DNA from: Psychromonas sp030397575
GTDB lineage: Bacteria > Pseudomonadota > Gammaproteobacteria > Enterobacterales > Psychromonadaceae
Strand: one strand, 5' to 3'
DNA: 64,000 nucleotides
NCBI RefSeq assembly: GCF_046250175.1
Contig: NZ_CP176468.1
The position numbers and the translations under genes are program-made. This document shows, piece by piece, positions 10,648 to 22,671 of this stretch. The stretch's first letter is position 1, and each line of letters opens with the position of its first letter. The notes below the pieces were generated by a model that did no database searches, was not told the origin of the DNA, and saw nothing but the letters and a program-made list of their open reading frames with translations.

Positions 10648-11090
10648 ACACTATCTAGCGAAAGATACTCTATAAATAGAAAAATTTATAAAGTGTTTTT
10701 TAACACTGCTCTTTAACAATTAGGAAAGCTGATAAATGTTCTTATTTATCGCACAAAAACAATGACACTTAGTGTTGATTGGTGTGATAAATAAAACGAA
10801 ATGTTTAATTCATTACGATGAATTAAACGAGTTCTCAATATTAAAACTTCGGTTTTAGTATTGTAATCAAGCAAAAATAAAATGCACATTACATGCAAAT
10901 GTAATGAGTACGTATCTACACACTCTTTTGAGTGTTAGGTGCACGAAAAACGTAAACGTTTTTCATATGTAAATATGAGAGTCGCAAGCGTCTTGGAAAC
11001 AACATACAGCAACCCAGTTGCGTATTTATGCAATTTAGGATGTTTTTAACATCATATAAATTGCTTAATGACACTTCTTAGGTGTTGTAT
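10648..11090 (+). other. 16S-23S spacer, distal part, with boxA
   Basis: Transcribed spacer without a gene. A second boxA (TGCTCTTTAACAA) lies at 10707-10719, as usual before 23S. The stretch just before 23S, with ACACTTCTTAGGTGTTGT, pairs with sequence after the 23S 3' end (ACAACACCTAAGTAGTGTTG) to form the 23S processing stem. Confidence 0.8.
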
Positions 11091-13979
<2,889 letters not shown>

Positions 13980-14125
13980 ACAACACCTAAGTAGTGTTGC
14001 TGTTAACCAAGAGTGTCAAAGAAGACATTAAAATATAACGCTTGTGATAGCGTATTTACATAACTGCTACGATTATACAGAACGACTAAAGAACATTAGA
14101 TTATCACTTTCCTAATTAAATTTTA

Positions 14126-14244
14126 TGCTTGGCGGCCACAGCGCTGTGGTACCACCTGATCCCTTGCCGAACTCAGAAGTGAAACGCAGCTGCGCCGATG
14201 ATAGTGTGGGGTCTCCCCATGTGAAAGTAGGTCATCGCCAAGCG
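14126..14244 (+). rRNA. rrf: 5S ribosomal RNA
   Basis: TGCTTGGCG at the 5' end pairs with CGCCAAGCG at the 3' end. The core CCGAACTCAGAAGTGAAACG and GTGTGGGGTCTCCCCATGTG are typical of gammaproteobacterial 5S RNA. About 119 bases. Confidence 0.96.
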
Positions 14245-14256
14245 CCTAATTCGAAC

Positions 14257-14289
14257 AATCCCTGTTGACTATGTCAGCAGGGATTTTTT
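14257..14289 (+). terminator. rrn operon terminator
   Basis: A 13-bp stem (AATCCCTGTTGAC with GTCAGCAGGGATT, one G-T pair) with a three-base loop, followed by a run of six T. It ends the rRNA operon directly after 5S. Confidence 0.93.
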
Positions 14290-14447
14290 CGTTATTGGCT
14301 GTTGGTTTTATAGCGACTTGAGCATGGGGTAAATAAAGTGCCACGGAGTGGCTGGCCTTATGTGTGATAGCTAGGGGCAAATGATACGCCAGTATCGGTT
14401 TATGAGCGGGCTAAGCTCGGCGTGCTCTGGTGGATCCGCGACGACTT

Positions 14448-14507
14448 TTCATCGCCAAGCGCCTCATTAAACGAACCCTGTTGATTAACATCGACAGGGT
14501 TTTTTTA
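14448..14507 (+). repeat. Remnant of a second 5S 3' end with its own terminator
   Basis: TCATCGCCAAGCGCCT, identical to the last part of the 5S gene at 14232-14247, recurs here. It is again followed after a short spacer by a terminator of related sequence, AACCCTGT ... ACAGGGTT with a long T run (14474-14507). The 5S body upstream is no longer recognisable. This suggests an earlier 5S-plus-terminator duplication that has decayed, or a recombination scar between rrn operons. Confidence 0.7.
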
Positions 14508-14570
14508 TGTTTAAAATTCGACTATATCTGAGTTTATCGTTATTTATATATCAATTGCGACACATCTTTT

Positions 14571-14888
14571 AAGGGGCGCTGGCTTCAGCCTGCAGTTGTT
14601 TGTGTTGGTTTTTAGGGATTTATCGAGTATTGATTGGTTAATCGCAGTTAATCATTGTATTCGACGATTAGCCGCTAGGAATAAACGATCCAACATGGCA
14701 TTGAGTAGATCAAAAGCCGAAGCCTCAAACAAGTAGGTTGAAAAAAGAAACTGCAGACCTCTTTTGCTCATGTAACCAGAAAGCTCACTTATTACTAAGC
14801 TTATTTACATCAAACTTTACTCGATGATTACAACTACTTTTCCGGTTTAATCAACATAAAAACTGCAGGCTAAAGCCTCCCCCCAGTT
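14571..14888. mobile_element. MITE-like element with imperfect terminal inverted repeats
   Basis: The left end (about 14571-14610, containing GGCTTCAGCCTGCAGTT) and the right end (about 14851-14888, containing AACTGCAGGCTAAAGCC) are inverted copies of each other over some 35 bp with few mismatches. The roughly 320-bp unit between them has no open reading frame of size. This fits a miniature inverted-repeat element or a degraded insertion sequence. I could not see a certain target duplication. Confidence 0.5.
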
Positions 14889-15233
14889 ATTAAGTTGTGC
14901 TTAATTGCTCTCGCTAATTGTGTTGTTTGTCTTAACTCCAATGAGCAAAACTAATCAATATCAAATGTGTAGCCCTTAAAACAAACATTTAGAAAAAGAG
15001 AGGCAGGGTCTCAGCTTAAAACATCATGCTGCCGTCTAATTCTCTCTGCTTCCGTAATATCAAATTACACCTATTATTAGCATTAGGAGTTGTATGTCAT
15101 ATTGATGGCTCTTATTAATGCTATAGAGTCTTCTGATGCTTTCTAACGAATATATTTGTTACCTTTGCTGTGTTATAAGGCATTTAGTCTAGTTGCTGTC
15201 TGTTGTAATGGATAACTAGGAGGTTTTTTAGAT
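14889..15233. other. Intergenic region, nothing clear
   Basis: No gene, RNA or clear repeat is seen between the inverted-repeat element and the crp terminator. Confidence 0.4.
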
Positions 15234-15262
15234 ATAAAAAAACCGCAATTAAGCGGTTTTTA
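15234..15262. terminator. Terminator of crp
   Basis: A short GC-centred hairpin (AAAAACCGC, loop, GCGGTTTTT) flanked by A and T runs on both sides. It lies 37 bases after the crp stop on the minus strand. Confidence 0.88.
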
Positions 15263-15298
15263 TTTTTATATTATTTAGAATCGATTATGTAGAGCTGA

Positions 15299-15937
15299 TT
15301 AACGAGTACCAAATACTACGATTGTTTTACCGTGTGCAGAGATTAAGCCTTGCTCTTCTAGCATTTTTAAAATACGGCCAACAGTTTCACGTGAACAACC
15401 TACTATTTGACCAATCTCTTGACGAGTGATTTTAATCTGCATGCCGTCTGGGTGAGTCATTGCATCTGGTTGTTTTGCTAAGTCTAGTAATGTATTTGCG
15501 ATACGACCTGTTACGTCTAAGAATGCTAAGTTACCCACTTTTTGGCTAGTCACTTGCAGTCTGTTCGCCATTTGACGAGAAAGACGCATCAGAATTTCAG
15601 GGTTTACTGTAATTAGCTGTGTGAATTTTTTGTATGAGATCTCTGCTACTTCACAAGCTGATTTAGCTTTAACTGAAGCACTACGAATTGGATTCTCTTC
15701 TTTATCAAATAAACCTAGCTCACCGATAAAGTCACCTTGGTTTAAGTAAGATAGAATCATCTCTTTTCCGTCTTCGTCTTTAATAACAACTGCAACAGAA
15801 CCTTTAACAATAAAATATAAAGTATCAGCTTTTTCACCTGCGTGAATTAACATACTTTTAGCTGGGTATTTATGCGTATGGCAGTGTGATAAAAACCATT
15901 CTAACGTTGGATCGGTCTGAGGTTTGGTAATGATCAT
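15299..15937 (-). CDS. crp: cAMP receptor protein
   Basis: CRP is the cAMP-dependent global transcription factor. Residues 1 to about 135 are the cyclic-nucleotide domain, with GDFIGELGLFDKEENPIRSAS holding the cAMP phosphate pocket residues (GELGL, Arg and Ser). Residues about 140-212 are the winged helix, with the recognition helix in ITRQEIGQIVGCSRETVGRI. The length of 212 fits E. coli CRP (210), and the sequence is very close to it. The ATG at 15937 follows AAAGGGAAA. It is alone on its strand, with a hairpin terminator after it. Confidence 0.98.
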   Translation of the reverse strand: MIITKPQTDPTLEWFLSHCHTHKYPAKSMLIHAGEKADTLYFIVKGSVAVVIKDEDGKEMILSYLNQGDFIGELGLFDKEENPIRSASVKAKSACEVAEISYKKFTQLITVNPEILMRLSRQMANRLQVTSQKVGNLAFLDVTGRIANTLLDLAKQPDAMTHPDGMQIKITRQEIGQIVGCSRETVGRILKMLEEQGLISAHGKTIVVFGTR

Positions 15938-16166
15938 AAATTTCCCTTTGTCTGTAGTAATAGCTTAACCGCTACTTCTTGTTATTTATTCACTAATTCA
16001 TTTTAGTTATGTATGAATTGTATCGTTTTTTTTTCATACTCTGTAATATTTATGAGTATTAGTTGTGTAATTAATTAGATCTTTGTCATAAATAAGCGCA
16101 TTTTTTTAACTAATATTCAGATTATGGACTAGTCGATACAAAATTAGCAATTGATCTGTTTTATTA

Positions 16167-16409
16167 TTAATCAGTTTGGGCCTGTGAAAATGCCTCTTTG
16201 CTCACTAAGGTAACACTTTCATGTAACTCTGAGTACATAATATAAATGTCCTCATTCTTGACTTGCTTTAAAATCTGTAGTGTTTTTTCCTGTAATGAAA
16301 ACTCTACTTCGCCATAATCAGTCCCTTCTCGCAAAATATACTGTTCAATTAAATTACTTAACGTGGTTTCATCAAGTTGTTGATAGGGTATACGCATTAC
16401 TTTACTCAT
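16167..16409 (-). CDS. UPF0270 family protein (YheU-like)
   Basis: An 80-residue protein with the family pattern MRIPYQQL ... NLIEQYILREGTDYGE, matching E. coli YheU, which is also found near crp in enterobacteria. The function is unknown. An alternative start at the internal Met (MRIPYQ) would give 76 residues, the size of YheU. No signal peptide or membrane segment. Confidence 0.88.
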   Translation of the reverse strand: MSKVMRIPYQQLDETTLSNLIEQYILREGTDYGEVEFSLQEKTLQILKQVKNEDIYIMYSELHESVTLVSKEAFSQAQTD

Positions 16410-16653
16410 TGTTTTTATTAAACGATGTATCGACTTTTAGATTACATTATCGCTTTAATAATATTATTAAAATGAATTAAATTAGTCGATAGCTAATTAT
16501 ATGATTCTGAATATATCGTTTCCCATAAAATCTCTGTGTTGAATGACTTAGCTGTTAAATCATAATTTATGGGAAAATGCAGATCATATTGCCTATTTGC
16601 TTGGTATCATAGGATTTTGAATTATACGGTGATTATTTCTCAATGGAGCTTAT

Positions 16654-16959
16654 ATGAATATCAAAATACTAGGTTTAGTATTAATGGCATTTCCTTTATC
16701 AACCTTCGCAGGTGACATTGAAGCGGGGAAAGCAAAGTCTGCAACTTGTGCCGCTTGCCATGGGGCTAATGGTATTTCTAATGTCCCTGTTTACCCTAAT
16801 TTGCAAGGGCAACATGAGGGGTATCTTGTATCTGCCTTGAACGCTTATAAGGCGGGGCAGCGTCAAGGTGGTTTATCGGCAGTGATGGTACCACAAGCTA
16901 CGTCATTGAGTGATCAAGATATTGAAGACTTAGCGGCATATTACTCATCATTAAAATAA
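16654..16959 (+). CDS. Periplasmic cytochrome c (c553/c5 type)
   Basis: A small single-haem electron carrier. Residues 1-19 form a signal peptide ending at STFA. The haem motif CAACH lies near residues 32-36, and the distal Met ligand is probably in SAVMVPQATSLSDQDIEDLAAYY. At about 82 mature residues it resembles the cytochrome c553 class of marine gammaproteobacteria. It stands alone; the partner oxidase or reductase is not in the window. Confidence 0.9.
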   Translation: MNIKILGLVLMAFPLSTFAGDIEAGKAKSATCAACHGANGISNVPVYPNLQGQHEGYLVSALNAYKAGQRQGGLSAVMVPQATSLSDQDIEDLAAYYSSLK

Positions 16960-17026
16960 ATATTAATGGTAGTTATATGTTAAATGGCCTTTCACAGGCC
17001 ATGTTATATCGACTTACTGTTGATGG

Positions 17027-17629
17027 TTATAAATCGTCAGAATGACTAGCAAGGTATTTAGCAACACCCTCAGGTGACGCTTCCATAGCGGCTTTATCTT
17101 TCGCCCATTGTGCGGGGCAAACTTCTCCGTGTTCTTCATGGAATTGCAATGCATCTACCATGCGTAGCATTTCATCTATGTTACGGCCTAAAGGTAGGTC
17201 GTTTACTACTTGATGGCGCACTTTGCCTTGATTATCGATTAAGAATGAACCACGTAATGCGACACCTTCTTCTTCTAGTTCTACATCATATGCTTTACAA
17301 ATTTCATGTTTAATATCTGCTACAAGCGGATATTGAACTGCTCCGATTCCGCCATTATTGATAGGTGTGTTACGCCATGCATGATGAGAAAATTGTGAAT
17401 CGATAGATACACCAATTACTTCAACACCACGTGCTTGGAAATCTCCAAAACGTTTATCAAATGCGATCAATTCAGAAGGGCATACAAAGGTGAAGTCTAA
17501 TGGGTAGAAGAAAAGCACTACTTTTTTACCGTTAGCAAAATCTTTCAGATTAAATTTATCTACAATGTCGCCATTACCTAATACTGCAGCCGCTGTAAAA
17601 TCAGGGGCTTGCTTGCCTACTAGTACCAT
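17027..17629 (-). CDS. 2-Cys peroxiredoxin (AhpC/Prx1 type)
   Basis: Reduces hydrogen peroxide and organic peroxides with a cysteine thiol. The peroxidatic Cys is in FYPLDFTFVCPSE (about residue 50) and the resolving Cys in GEVCPAQW (about residue 170), so it is a typical 2-Cys enzyme. I take ATG 17629 (200 residues) as start because AGGAAAA lies just before it; an upstream Met in the same frame has no such site. It is monocistronic, with no AhpF nearby, so thioredoxin is the likely reductant. Confidence 0.93.
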   Translation of the reverse strand: MVLVGKQAPDFTAAAVLGNGDIVDKFNLKDFANGKKVVLFFYPLDFTFVCPSELIAFDKRFGDFQARGVEVIGVSIDSQFSHHAWRNTPINNGGIGAVQYPLVADIKHEICKAYDVELEEEGVALRGSFLIDNQGKVRHQVVNDLPLGRNIDEMLRMVDALQFHEEHGEVCPAQWAKDKAAMEASPEGVAKYLASHSDDL

Positions 17630-17850
17630 GTGATTTTCCTTTATTTCAATCAAAGCCATACATTGAATCAATGCTTATGTTTTATGTAGCCGACTATGAT
17701 GCGATAAATTAAGACTTTATGAAATGCTTTTATAGAGAACACTTAATTAATGTGACTGCTATTATTAATTTATTGTAGCAGTCAATATTAATGGATGTTT
17801 GGTGATTTTAGATTGTGTGCTTAGACTGTCGTTTGAAGTCATGCTTTTGG

Positions 17851-18693
17851 TTATGGATTTCTTGAATATTGACTAAAATCAGGCTTACGTTTTTCATTAA
17901 AGGCGTTTCTGCCTTCTTGTCCTTCTTCACTCATATAAAAAAGCATTGTCGCATTACCTGCTAACTCTTGTAAGCCTGCTTGCCCGTCACAGTCTGCATT
18001 CAAGGCTGCTTTTAGACAGCGTAATGCCATTGGACTATTTTGTAATATCTCACGACACCATTTAACCGTTTCTTTTTCTAATTCAATGAGCGGTACGACG
18101 GTATTTACTAATCCCATATCAACGGCTTCTTGTGCATCATACATACGACAAAGAAACCAAATTTCTCGTGCTTTTTTCTGCCCTACAATGCGAGCCATAT
18201 AACTTGCACCCCAGCCACCGTCAAAGGAACCGACTTTCGGACCCGTTTGACCAAATTGAGCATTATCCGCAGCAATGGTTAAGTCACACATCATATGTAA
18301 TACGTGTCCACCACCAACAGCATAACCTGCCACCATAGCAATAATAGGTTTAGGGCAGGTACGGATTTGGCGTTGGAAGTCTAATACATTGAGGTGATGG
18401 CCTCCTTGTTGATCTTTGTAACCTGAATCACCGCGTACACTTTGGTCTCCACCAGAGCAGAATGCGAGGTCACCTTGGCCAGTAAGAATGACCACACCAA
18501 TGTCCGAGTCATAACGTGCATCTTGTAATGCTTGCATCATTTCGTTGACGGTTTGTGGTCTAAATGCATTCCGTACTTGTGGGCGGTTGATGGTGATTTT
18601 AGCGATGCCTTCTGCTTTGTGATAATAGATATCTTCAAAAGTTAAAGGGCTTACTTGCCATTGTATTGTCGAATACAGCGCTGATTCAGTCAT
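17851..18693 (-). CDS. menB: 1,4-dihydroxy-2-naphthoyl-CoA synthase
   Basis: MenB closes the ring of o-succinylbenzoyl-CoA in menaquinone synthesis. It is a crotonase-fold protein of 280 residues. The oxyanion-hole segments are in FCSGGDQSVRGDSGY (about residue 80) and AVGGGHVLHMMCDLTIAAD (about residue 125), and GPKVGSFDGGWG is typical of MenB rather than other crotonases. It is the last gene of menF-D-H-B on this strand, 39 bp after menH. Confidence 0.96.
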   Translation of the reverse strand: MTESALYSTIQWQVSPLTFEDIYYHKAEGIAKITINRPQVRNAFRPQTVNEMMQALQDARYDSDIGVVILTGQGDLAFCSGGDQSVRGDSGYKDQQGGHHLNVLDFQRQIRTCPKPIIAMVAGYAVGGGHVLHMMCDLTIAADNAQFGQTGPKVGSFDGGWGASYMARIVGQKKAREIWFLCRMYDAQEAVDMGLVNTVVPLIELEKETVKWCREILQNSPMALRCLKAALNADCDGQAGLQELAGNATMLFYMSEEGQEGRNAFNEKRKPDFSQYSRNP

Positions 18694-18732
18694 AGTGCTC
18701 CCATTATTTATGTCATTATCGAAATTAAGCGG

Positions 18733-19512
18733 TTAGTTAGCGAGTTGCTTAATCGTATTGGCATAGTTTAAGGGGTCTTGTTGGTGTGTATTATGACCTA
18801 GACCAGTAAAACAGCGGATTTTAATATTTTTAAGTGTTGGAAATAATGCGGCGACCCGCGCAAATTTAGTGTCTTTTTCACCATATAAATAAGTAATGGG
18901 TAAATCGGTTTTTTTTAAAAAGTGACTGGCACATTGTTGATTCGCTAAACTGGTTGATAACAACATATTAGCTAGAAATACACCGTAGTTATGACTGCGT
19001 TTCTCAATAATGAATTGTTTTTGAATGTCATTAAGGTCATTAAAAATAGGCTGTGAGTACCATTGCATTAAGCTTTCATCGATGGCATTGGTTGCAAAGT
19101 GTGATGCCCACTCTAGATCAAATTGTCGTCGTTGTTGTTTTTCTTGCTCGTTGTCTAAGCCTAGATGACAAGACTCTAATACCAGGTGCTGTAAACGTTG
19201 GTCTGCCTGCGTGCGTGCATAATCTAAGGCGATGCGTCCGCCTAGGGAGTAACCAATTAATATAAAAGAGTGGATATTTAATGTTGCGAGGGTGAATTGT
19301 ATTAATTGGTGGCAGTTTTCGAAGCCGTTTTCTAGTGAAATCACACAGCCTGCGGATCGGCCATGGCCTGGTAAATCTATAGTGACACAATGATAATCAT
19401 CTTTGAGTGCTTCGATGGTGCTTTGCCAATCGTTACGGTTGCCTAAAAATCCATGTAAAAAAACTAACGTAGGGTGAGACGTTGAACCTTGCTGTTCACT
19501 ATATAATGGCAT
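18733..19512 (-). CDS. menH: MenH, 2-succinyl-6-hydroxy-2,4-cyclohexadiene-1-carboxylate synthase
   Basis: An alpha/beta-hydrolase of 259 residues that eliminates pyruvate from SEPHCHC in the menaquinone pathway. The oxyanion region is FLHGFLGNRNDW (about residue 18), the nucleophile elbow is GYSLGGRIALDYA (about residue 87), and the late histidine is in GLGHNTHQQDP. The gene overlaps menD by 14 bp, indicating translational coupling. Its position between menD and menB supports MenH over a generic hydrolase. Confidence 0.92.
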   Translation of the reverse strand: MPLYSEQQGSTSHPTLVFLHGFLGNRNDWQSTIEALKDDYHCVTIDLPGHGRSAGCVISLENGFENCHQLIQFTLATLNIHSFILIGYSLGGRIALDYARTQADQRLQHLVLESCHLGLDNEQEKQQRRQFDLEWASHFATNAIDESLMQWYSQPIFNDLNDIQKQFIIEKRSHNYGVFLANMLLSTSLANQQCASHFLKKTDLPITYLYGEKDTKFARVAALFPTLKNIKIRCFTGLGHNTHQQDPLNYANTIKQLAN

Positions 19513-21229
19513 TTTTTATCTGCTCCTTGATAGTGTCTAATTGTCGTGCTGTTAGTGTGTTATCGGTACAAACCTCGATCAGGGTAGTGCAATTTTGCGT
19601 GTTATTCATTAATGCTGTTTGATAGTGTGCTTTAAATTCAGAAAATGTTCTAGGTTTTGTATAATTGATGGAAAATTGTGCGCAAGTTTGAGCAAAGGTC
19701 AGACCATGCGGATTTTGATAAAACTGCTGTTGCTGTGCTGCTGGCACTGGTAATAGATTAAAGATCCCACCTCCATCATTATTCAATAATAATATGATAA
19801 AAGGGTTATTTAGTTGCTTGAACAGGGCTAGAGAGTTTAAGTCATATAGGAATGAAGTATCACCAATGACTAAGCTACTTACTGTATTTTTTTGTTTAGC
19901 AATACCTACCGCTGTCGCTATTAAACCATCAATGCCGCTTGCTCCTCGATTACTATAAATTTGTGCAGCTGTGCAAGCGAACATATCTGCAATACGGATA
20001 ACAAGGCTGTTACCAAGCATAATTTGCTTGGATGAATCATTGAGCAGATAAGTGATACTGTTAATTTCATTAAGATTTGGCGAATGAGTATAGGTTGTTA
20101 ATGTTGTGTTGAGCTTTTTCTGTATATTAACTATTTTACTTAACCAGTCTTGATCTGGGTGACTTTGTTGCTCCACGGAACAAACGAAAGTACTGGCCGA
20201 AGTAATAAAACGCTGAGTAGCACTGTGAGTAGGATCAATTCTTTGCTGGTGCTCTGATACGACCCAAAGCGATGCCGTACTGTTATCAATTAATTGAGTA
20301 AGTCGTTTGCTAATTAGCTGGTCAGAAAATTGTATGATCAGCGCAGATTCTTGTATCAAATCAGAAAATGTTTGATTCATTAATAATAGATCATAGTGAA
20401 GGATATTCTGTTCTGAATTTTGCAGTTGAGACTGTACATCAGCGAAAAGTGGCAGTTGATGTTGAATACAAAATTGCTCAATGGCTAGAGCTTGTTGTTT
20501 GTTCTGTAGTCTTCCCGCTATAACTAATGTTTTTGGGCTCGGTAAATTAATAGGGCTGGATAAAGTAATAGATTCTGTTTGGTAATAATAAATGAATGGA
20601 TCAACTTGTTCAGTCCAATACTTTAAACTACTTAAATAATCCTTAAAATTGATCAACTCTTGCTTAGGGTAAAGTGGCTCTGTAAAGCTGATATTAAAAT
20701 GAATAGGACCTTGATTCATCTCTTGCAAAGCAACCCCTTGATTTAGTGACGATAATAAATAATTAGGTTGAATTTCGGTGGTCGGACTAGGTATCTGTTT
20801 AAAAAAAACTGGGTAATGAGCAAAAATATGCTGTTGTTCTATCGCTTGATTAGCCGCGCAGTCAATTAGTTCCGGTGGTCTGTCGGCTGAAAGAACAATT
20901 AATGGTAAGTGGCTTTGTCTTGCTTCTATTATTGCTGGGTATAAGTTTGCAACTGCGGTACCTGAGGTAGTAATTATTACAACAGGTTTAGCGGATGCTT
21001 TACATAGACCAAGCGCAAAGAAGCCTAACCCTCTTTCATCAAAATGAACATGAGGTATCGTTTTTGCGTGATTTGCTACTGCTAATGTTAAAGGGGTCGA
21101 TCTAGAGCCTGGTGCAATACAAAAATCTTTAATGCCGTGACGAGTCAGTTCTTCTATTAACAAGCTTGCCCATAACAAGTTAATATTTGCATGATAATAT
21201 GAAAACGAATTATAGTTGTCTGCATCCAT
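19499..21229 (-). CDS. menD: 2-succinyl-5-enolpyruvyl-6-hydroxy-3-cyclohexene-1-carboxylate synthase
   Basis: A thiamine-diphosphate enzyme that adds 2-oxoglutarate to isochorismate, the first committed step of menaquinone synthesis. N-terminal IAPGSRSTPLTLA (about residue 38) and the activating glutamate region HFDERGLGFFALG fit MenD. The metal and ThDP motif is near SLVIGDTSFLYDLNSLAL, followed by NNDGGGIFNLLP. Length 576 is normal for the family. It sits 24 bp after menF and overlaps menH. Confidence 0.96.
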   Translation of the reverse strand: MDADNYNSFSYYHANINLLWASLLIEELTRHGIKDFCIAPGSRSTPLTLAVANHAKTIPHVHFDERGLGFFALGLCKASAKPVVIITTSGTAVANLYPAIIEARQSHLPLIVLSADRPPELIDCAANQAIEQQHIFAHYPVFFKQIPSPTTEIQPNYLLSSLNQGVALQEMNQGPIHFNISFTEPLYPKQELINFKDYLSSLKYWTEQVDPFIYYYQTESITLSSPINLPSPKTLVIAGRLQNKQQALAIEQFCIQHQLPLFADVQSQLQNSEQNILHYDLLLMNQTFSDLIQESALIIQFSDQLISKRLTQLIDNSTASLWVVSEHQQRIDPTHSATQRFITSASTFVCSVEQQSHPDQDWLSKIVNIQKKLNTTLTTYTHSPNLNEINSITYLLNDSSKQIMLGNSLVIRIADMFACTAAQIYSNRGASGIDGLIATAVGIAKQKNTVSSLVIGDTSFLYDLNSLALFKQLNNPFIILLLNNDGGGIFNLLPVPAAQQQQFYQNPHGLTFAQTCAQFSINYTKPRTFSEFKAHYQTALMNNTQNCTTLIEVCTDNTLTARQLDTIKEQIKNAII

Positions 21230-21253
21230 CTGTAAATCTCCTGTATCTATTCC

Positions 21254-22552
21254 TTATCGACTATTTAGAATAGTTAAAATCGTCTCTATTTTATTATCGA
21301 GTTCTCGCCACTCGTCACTGGCAATTGATCCTGTGACAATGCCAGCTCCAGCAAATAGCTTAATGCAATTTTTTTCAATCAAAGCACTTCTGATTGCAAC
21401 ACTGAAATCACTTTTATGTCGGCTAATATAGCCAACTGCTCCAGCATACCAACCCCTCACATAAGGCTCATTATCATTGATAAATTGCAGTGCGGATGAT
21501 TTGGGAATGCCCCCGACCGCTGGTGTTGGGTGTAATTTATGTAGTAGTTGACTATCTTGTACTTGTTTGGGAAGGCTTGCTTTGATCGGAACACATAAAT
21601 GTTGCACATTCTGTAATTGCATCACATGGACAGGGGAACTGACTACCTGTGCTTTTAATTGTTTTAAACTCGCAACAATAAACTCTTGTACGATATGATT
21701 CTCTCGATCTATTTTTTTGTCATGTAATAACCCTTGCAATAAAAGTTGATCTTCATCATTGCTGCGCCCCCTGGGGGCTGTGCCAGCTAACGCTTCGGTA
21801 GAAATAGATTGATGGTTTCGTGAGTATAAGCGTTCTGGTGAACAACTAATAAAGCTGCGTTGATCTGAGAGCTTAAATACATAATGAAAACTATTAATGT
21901 TCGCTTCTTGCCATAAGGCCATAATATCCCAAACGTTGATTTTGCAATCAAAACATAACTCAGTTTCTCTGGATAACACCACTTTAGGAAGCAGTGCTTT
22001 GTATTCTATTGCTAACCCAACCAATTCAGACCATTGTTGTTGATTGGGCGCATCTTTCCTGTTTATCAGTGTAAGTGAAAGGAGTGAAGTTGGTTGCGGT
22101 AACTGTAGTTTTTTGACTGTCTTAATACTATTATCAACGCTATTCTTACCATTGAAATGAAACACCACTTGATACTGATTCTCTATTATTTGAAAAACCA
22201 TTAATGGACGAATAAAGTATGTTGCAGGAAAGCCTTTCCATTGTTCGCCTTGTTGTTGGAAGGCTAGCCCACCTAAATAAAGTTGTTGGTTAAGTGTATC
22301 GGGGATATGATTTAGCGTTTCAATACTACCAAAGCTAGCCAGCGTATGCGTGTGTTCTTTATTTTGCCAATAGATATGAGGGTATAAGCCTTCGTTATTG
22401 TGTATGGTGTCTTGTTGGCCATTAAGTAACGCTAATAGTGGAATGGGCTCAATGACAATGATTAAGTTTTGCAATGGGTATTGTCCATGATCAAAACGAA
22501 ATGATTGTAGTTCCTGTATTAATTGTTGTTGAAATTGCTTAAATTTAGGCAT
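21254..22552 (-). CDS. menF: Isochorismate synthase
   Basis: Converts chorismate to isochorismate. The C-terminal half is the chorismate-binding domain, with SPERLYSRNHQSISTEALAGT (two blocks, residues about 237-257), CVPIKA, HPTPAVGGIPKSSAL and LFAGAGIVTGS. The N-terminal 150 residues are less conserved, as usual. 432 residues matches E. coli MenF (431). It is the first gene of menF-D-H-B; the 119-bp gap to divergent menA should hold both promoters. Confidence 0.95.
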   Translation of the reverse strand: MPKFKQFQQQLIQELQSFRFDHGQYPLQNLIIVIEPIPLLALLNGQQDTIHNNEGLYPHIYWQNKEHTHTLASFGSIETLNHIPDTLNQQLYLGGLAFQQQGEQWKGFPATYFIRPLMVFQIIENQYQVVFHFNGKNSVDNSIKTVKKLQLPQPTSLLSLTLINRKDAPNQQQWSELVGLAIEYKALLPKVVLSRETELCFDCKINVWDIMALWQEANINSFHYVFKLSDQRSFISCSPERLYSRNHQSISTEALAGTAPRGRSNDEDQLLLQGLLHDKKIDRENHIVQEFIVASLKQLKAQVVSSPVHVMQLQNVQHLCVPIKASLPKQVQDSQLLHKLHPTPAVGGIPKSSALQFINDNEPYVRGWYAGAVGYISRHKSDFSVAIRSALIEKNCIKLFAGAGIVTGSIASDEWRELDNKIETILTILNSR

Positions 22553-22671
22553 TAGTGCGTTACAACTATTGTTGGTTAATCAACATTTATATAACACTAT
22601 CTTAACCATCACCGCTGTATTGTTATTGATAAATATCATCGTTTAGCGTTTTATTCATATAGGATTATTTA

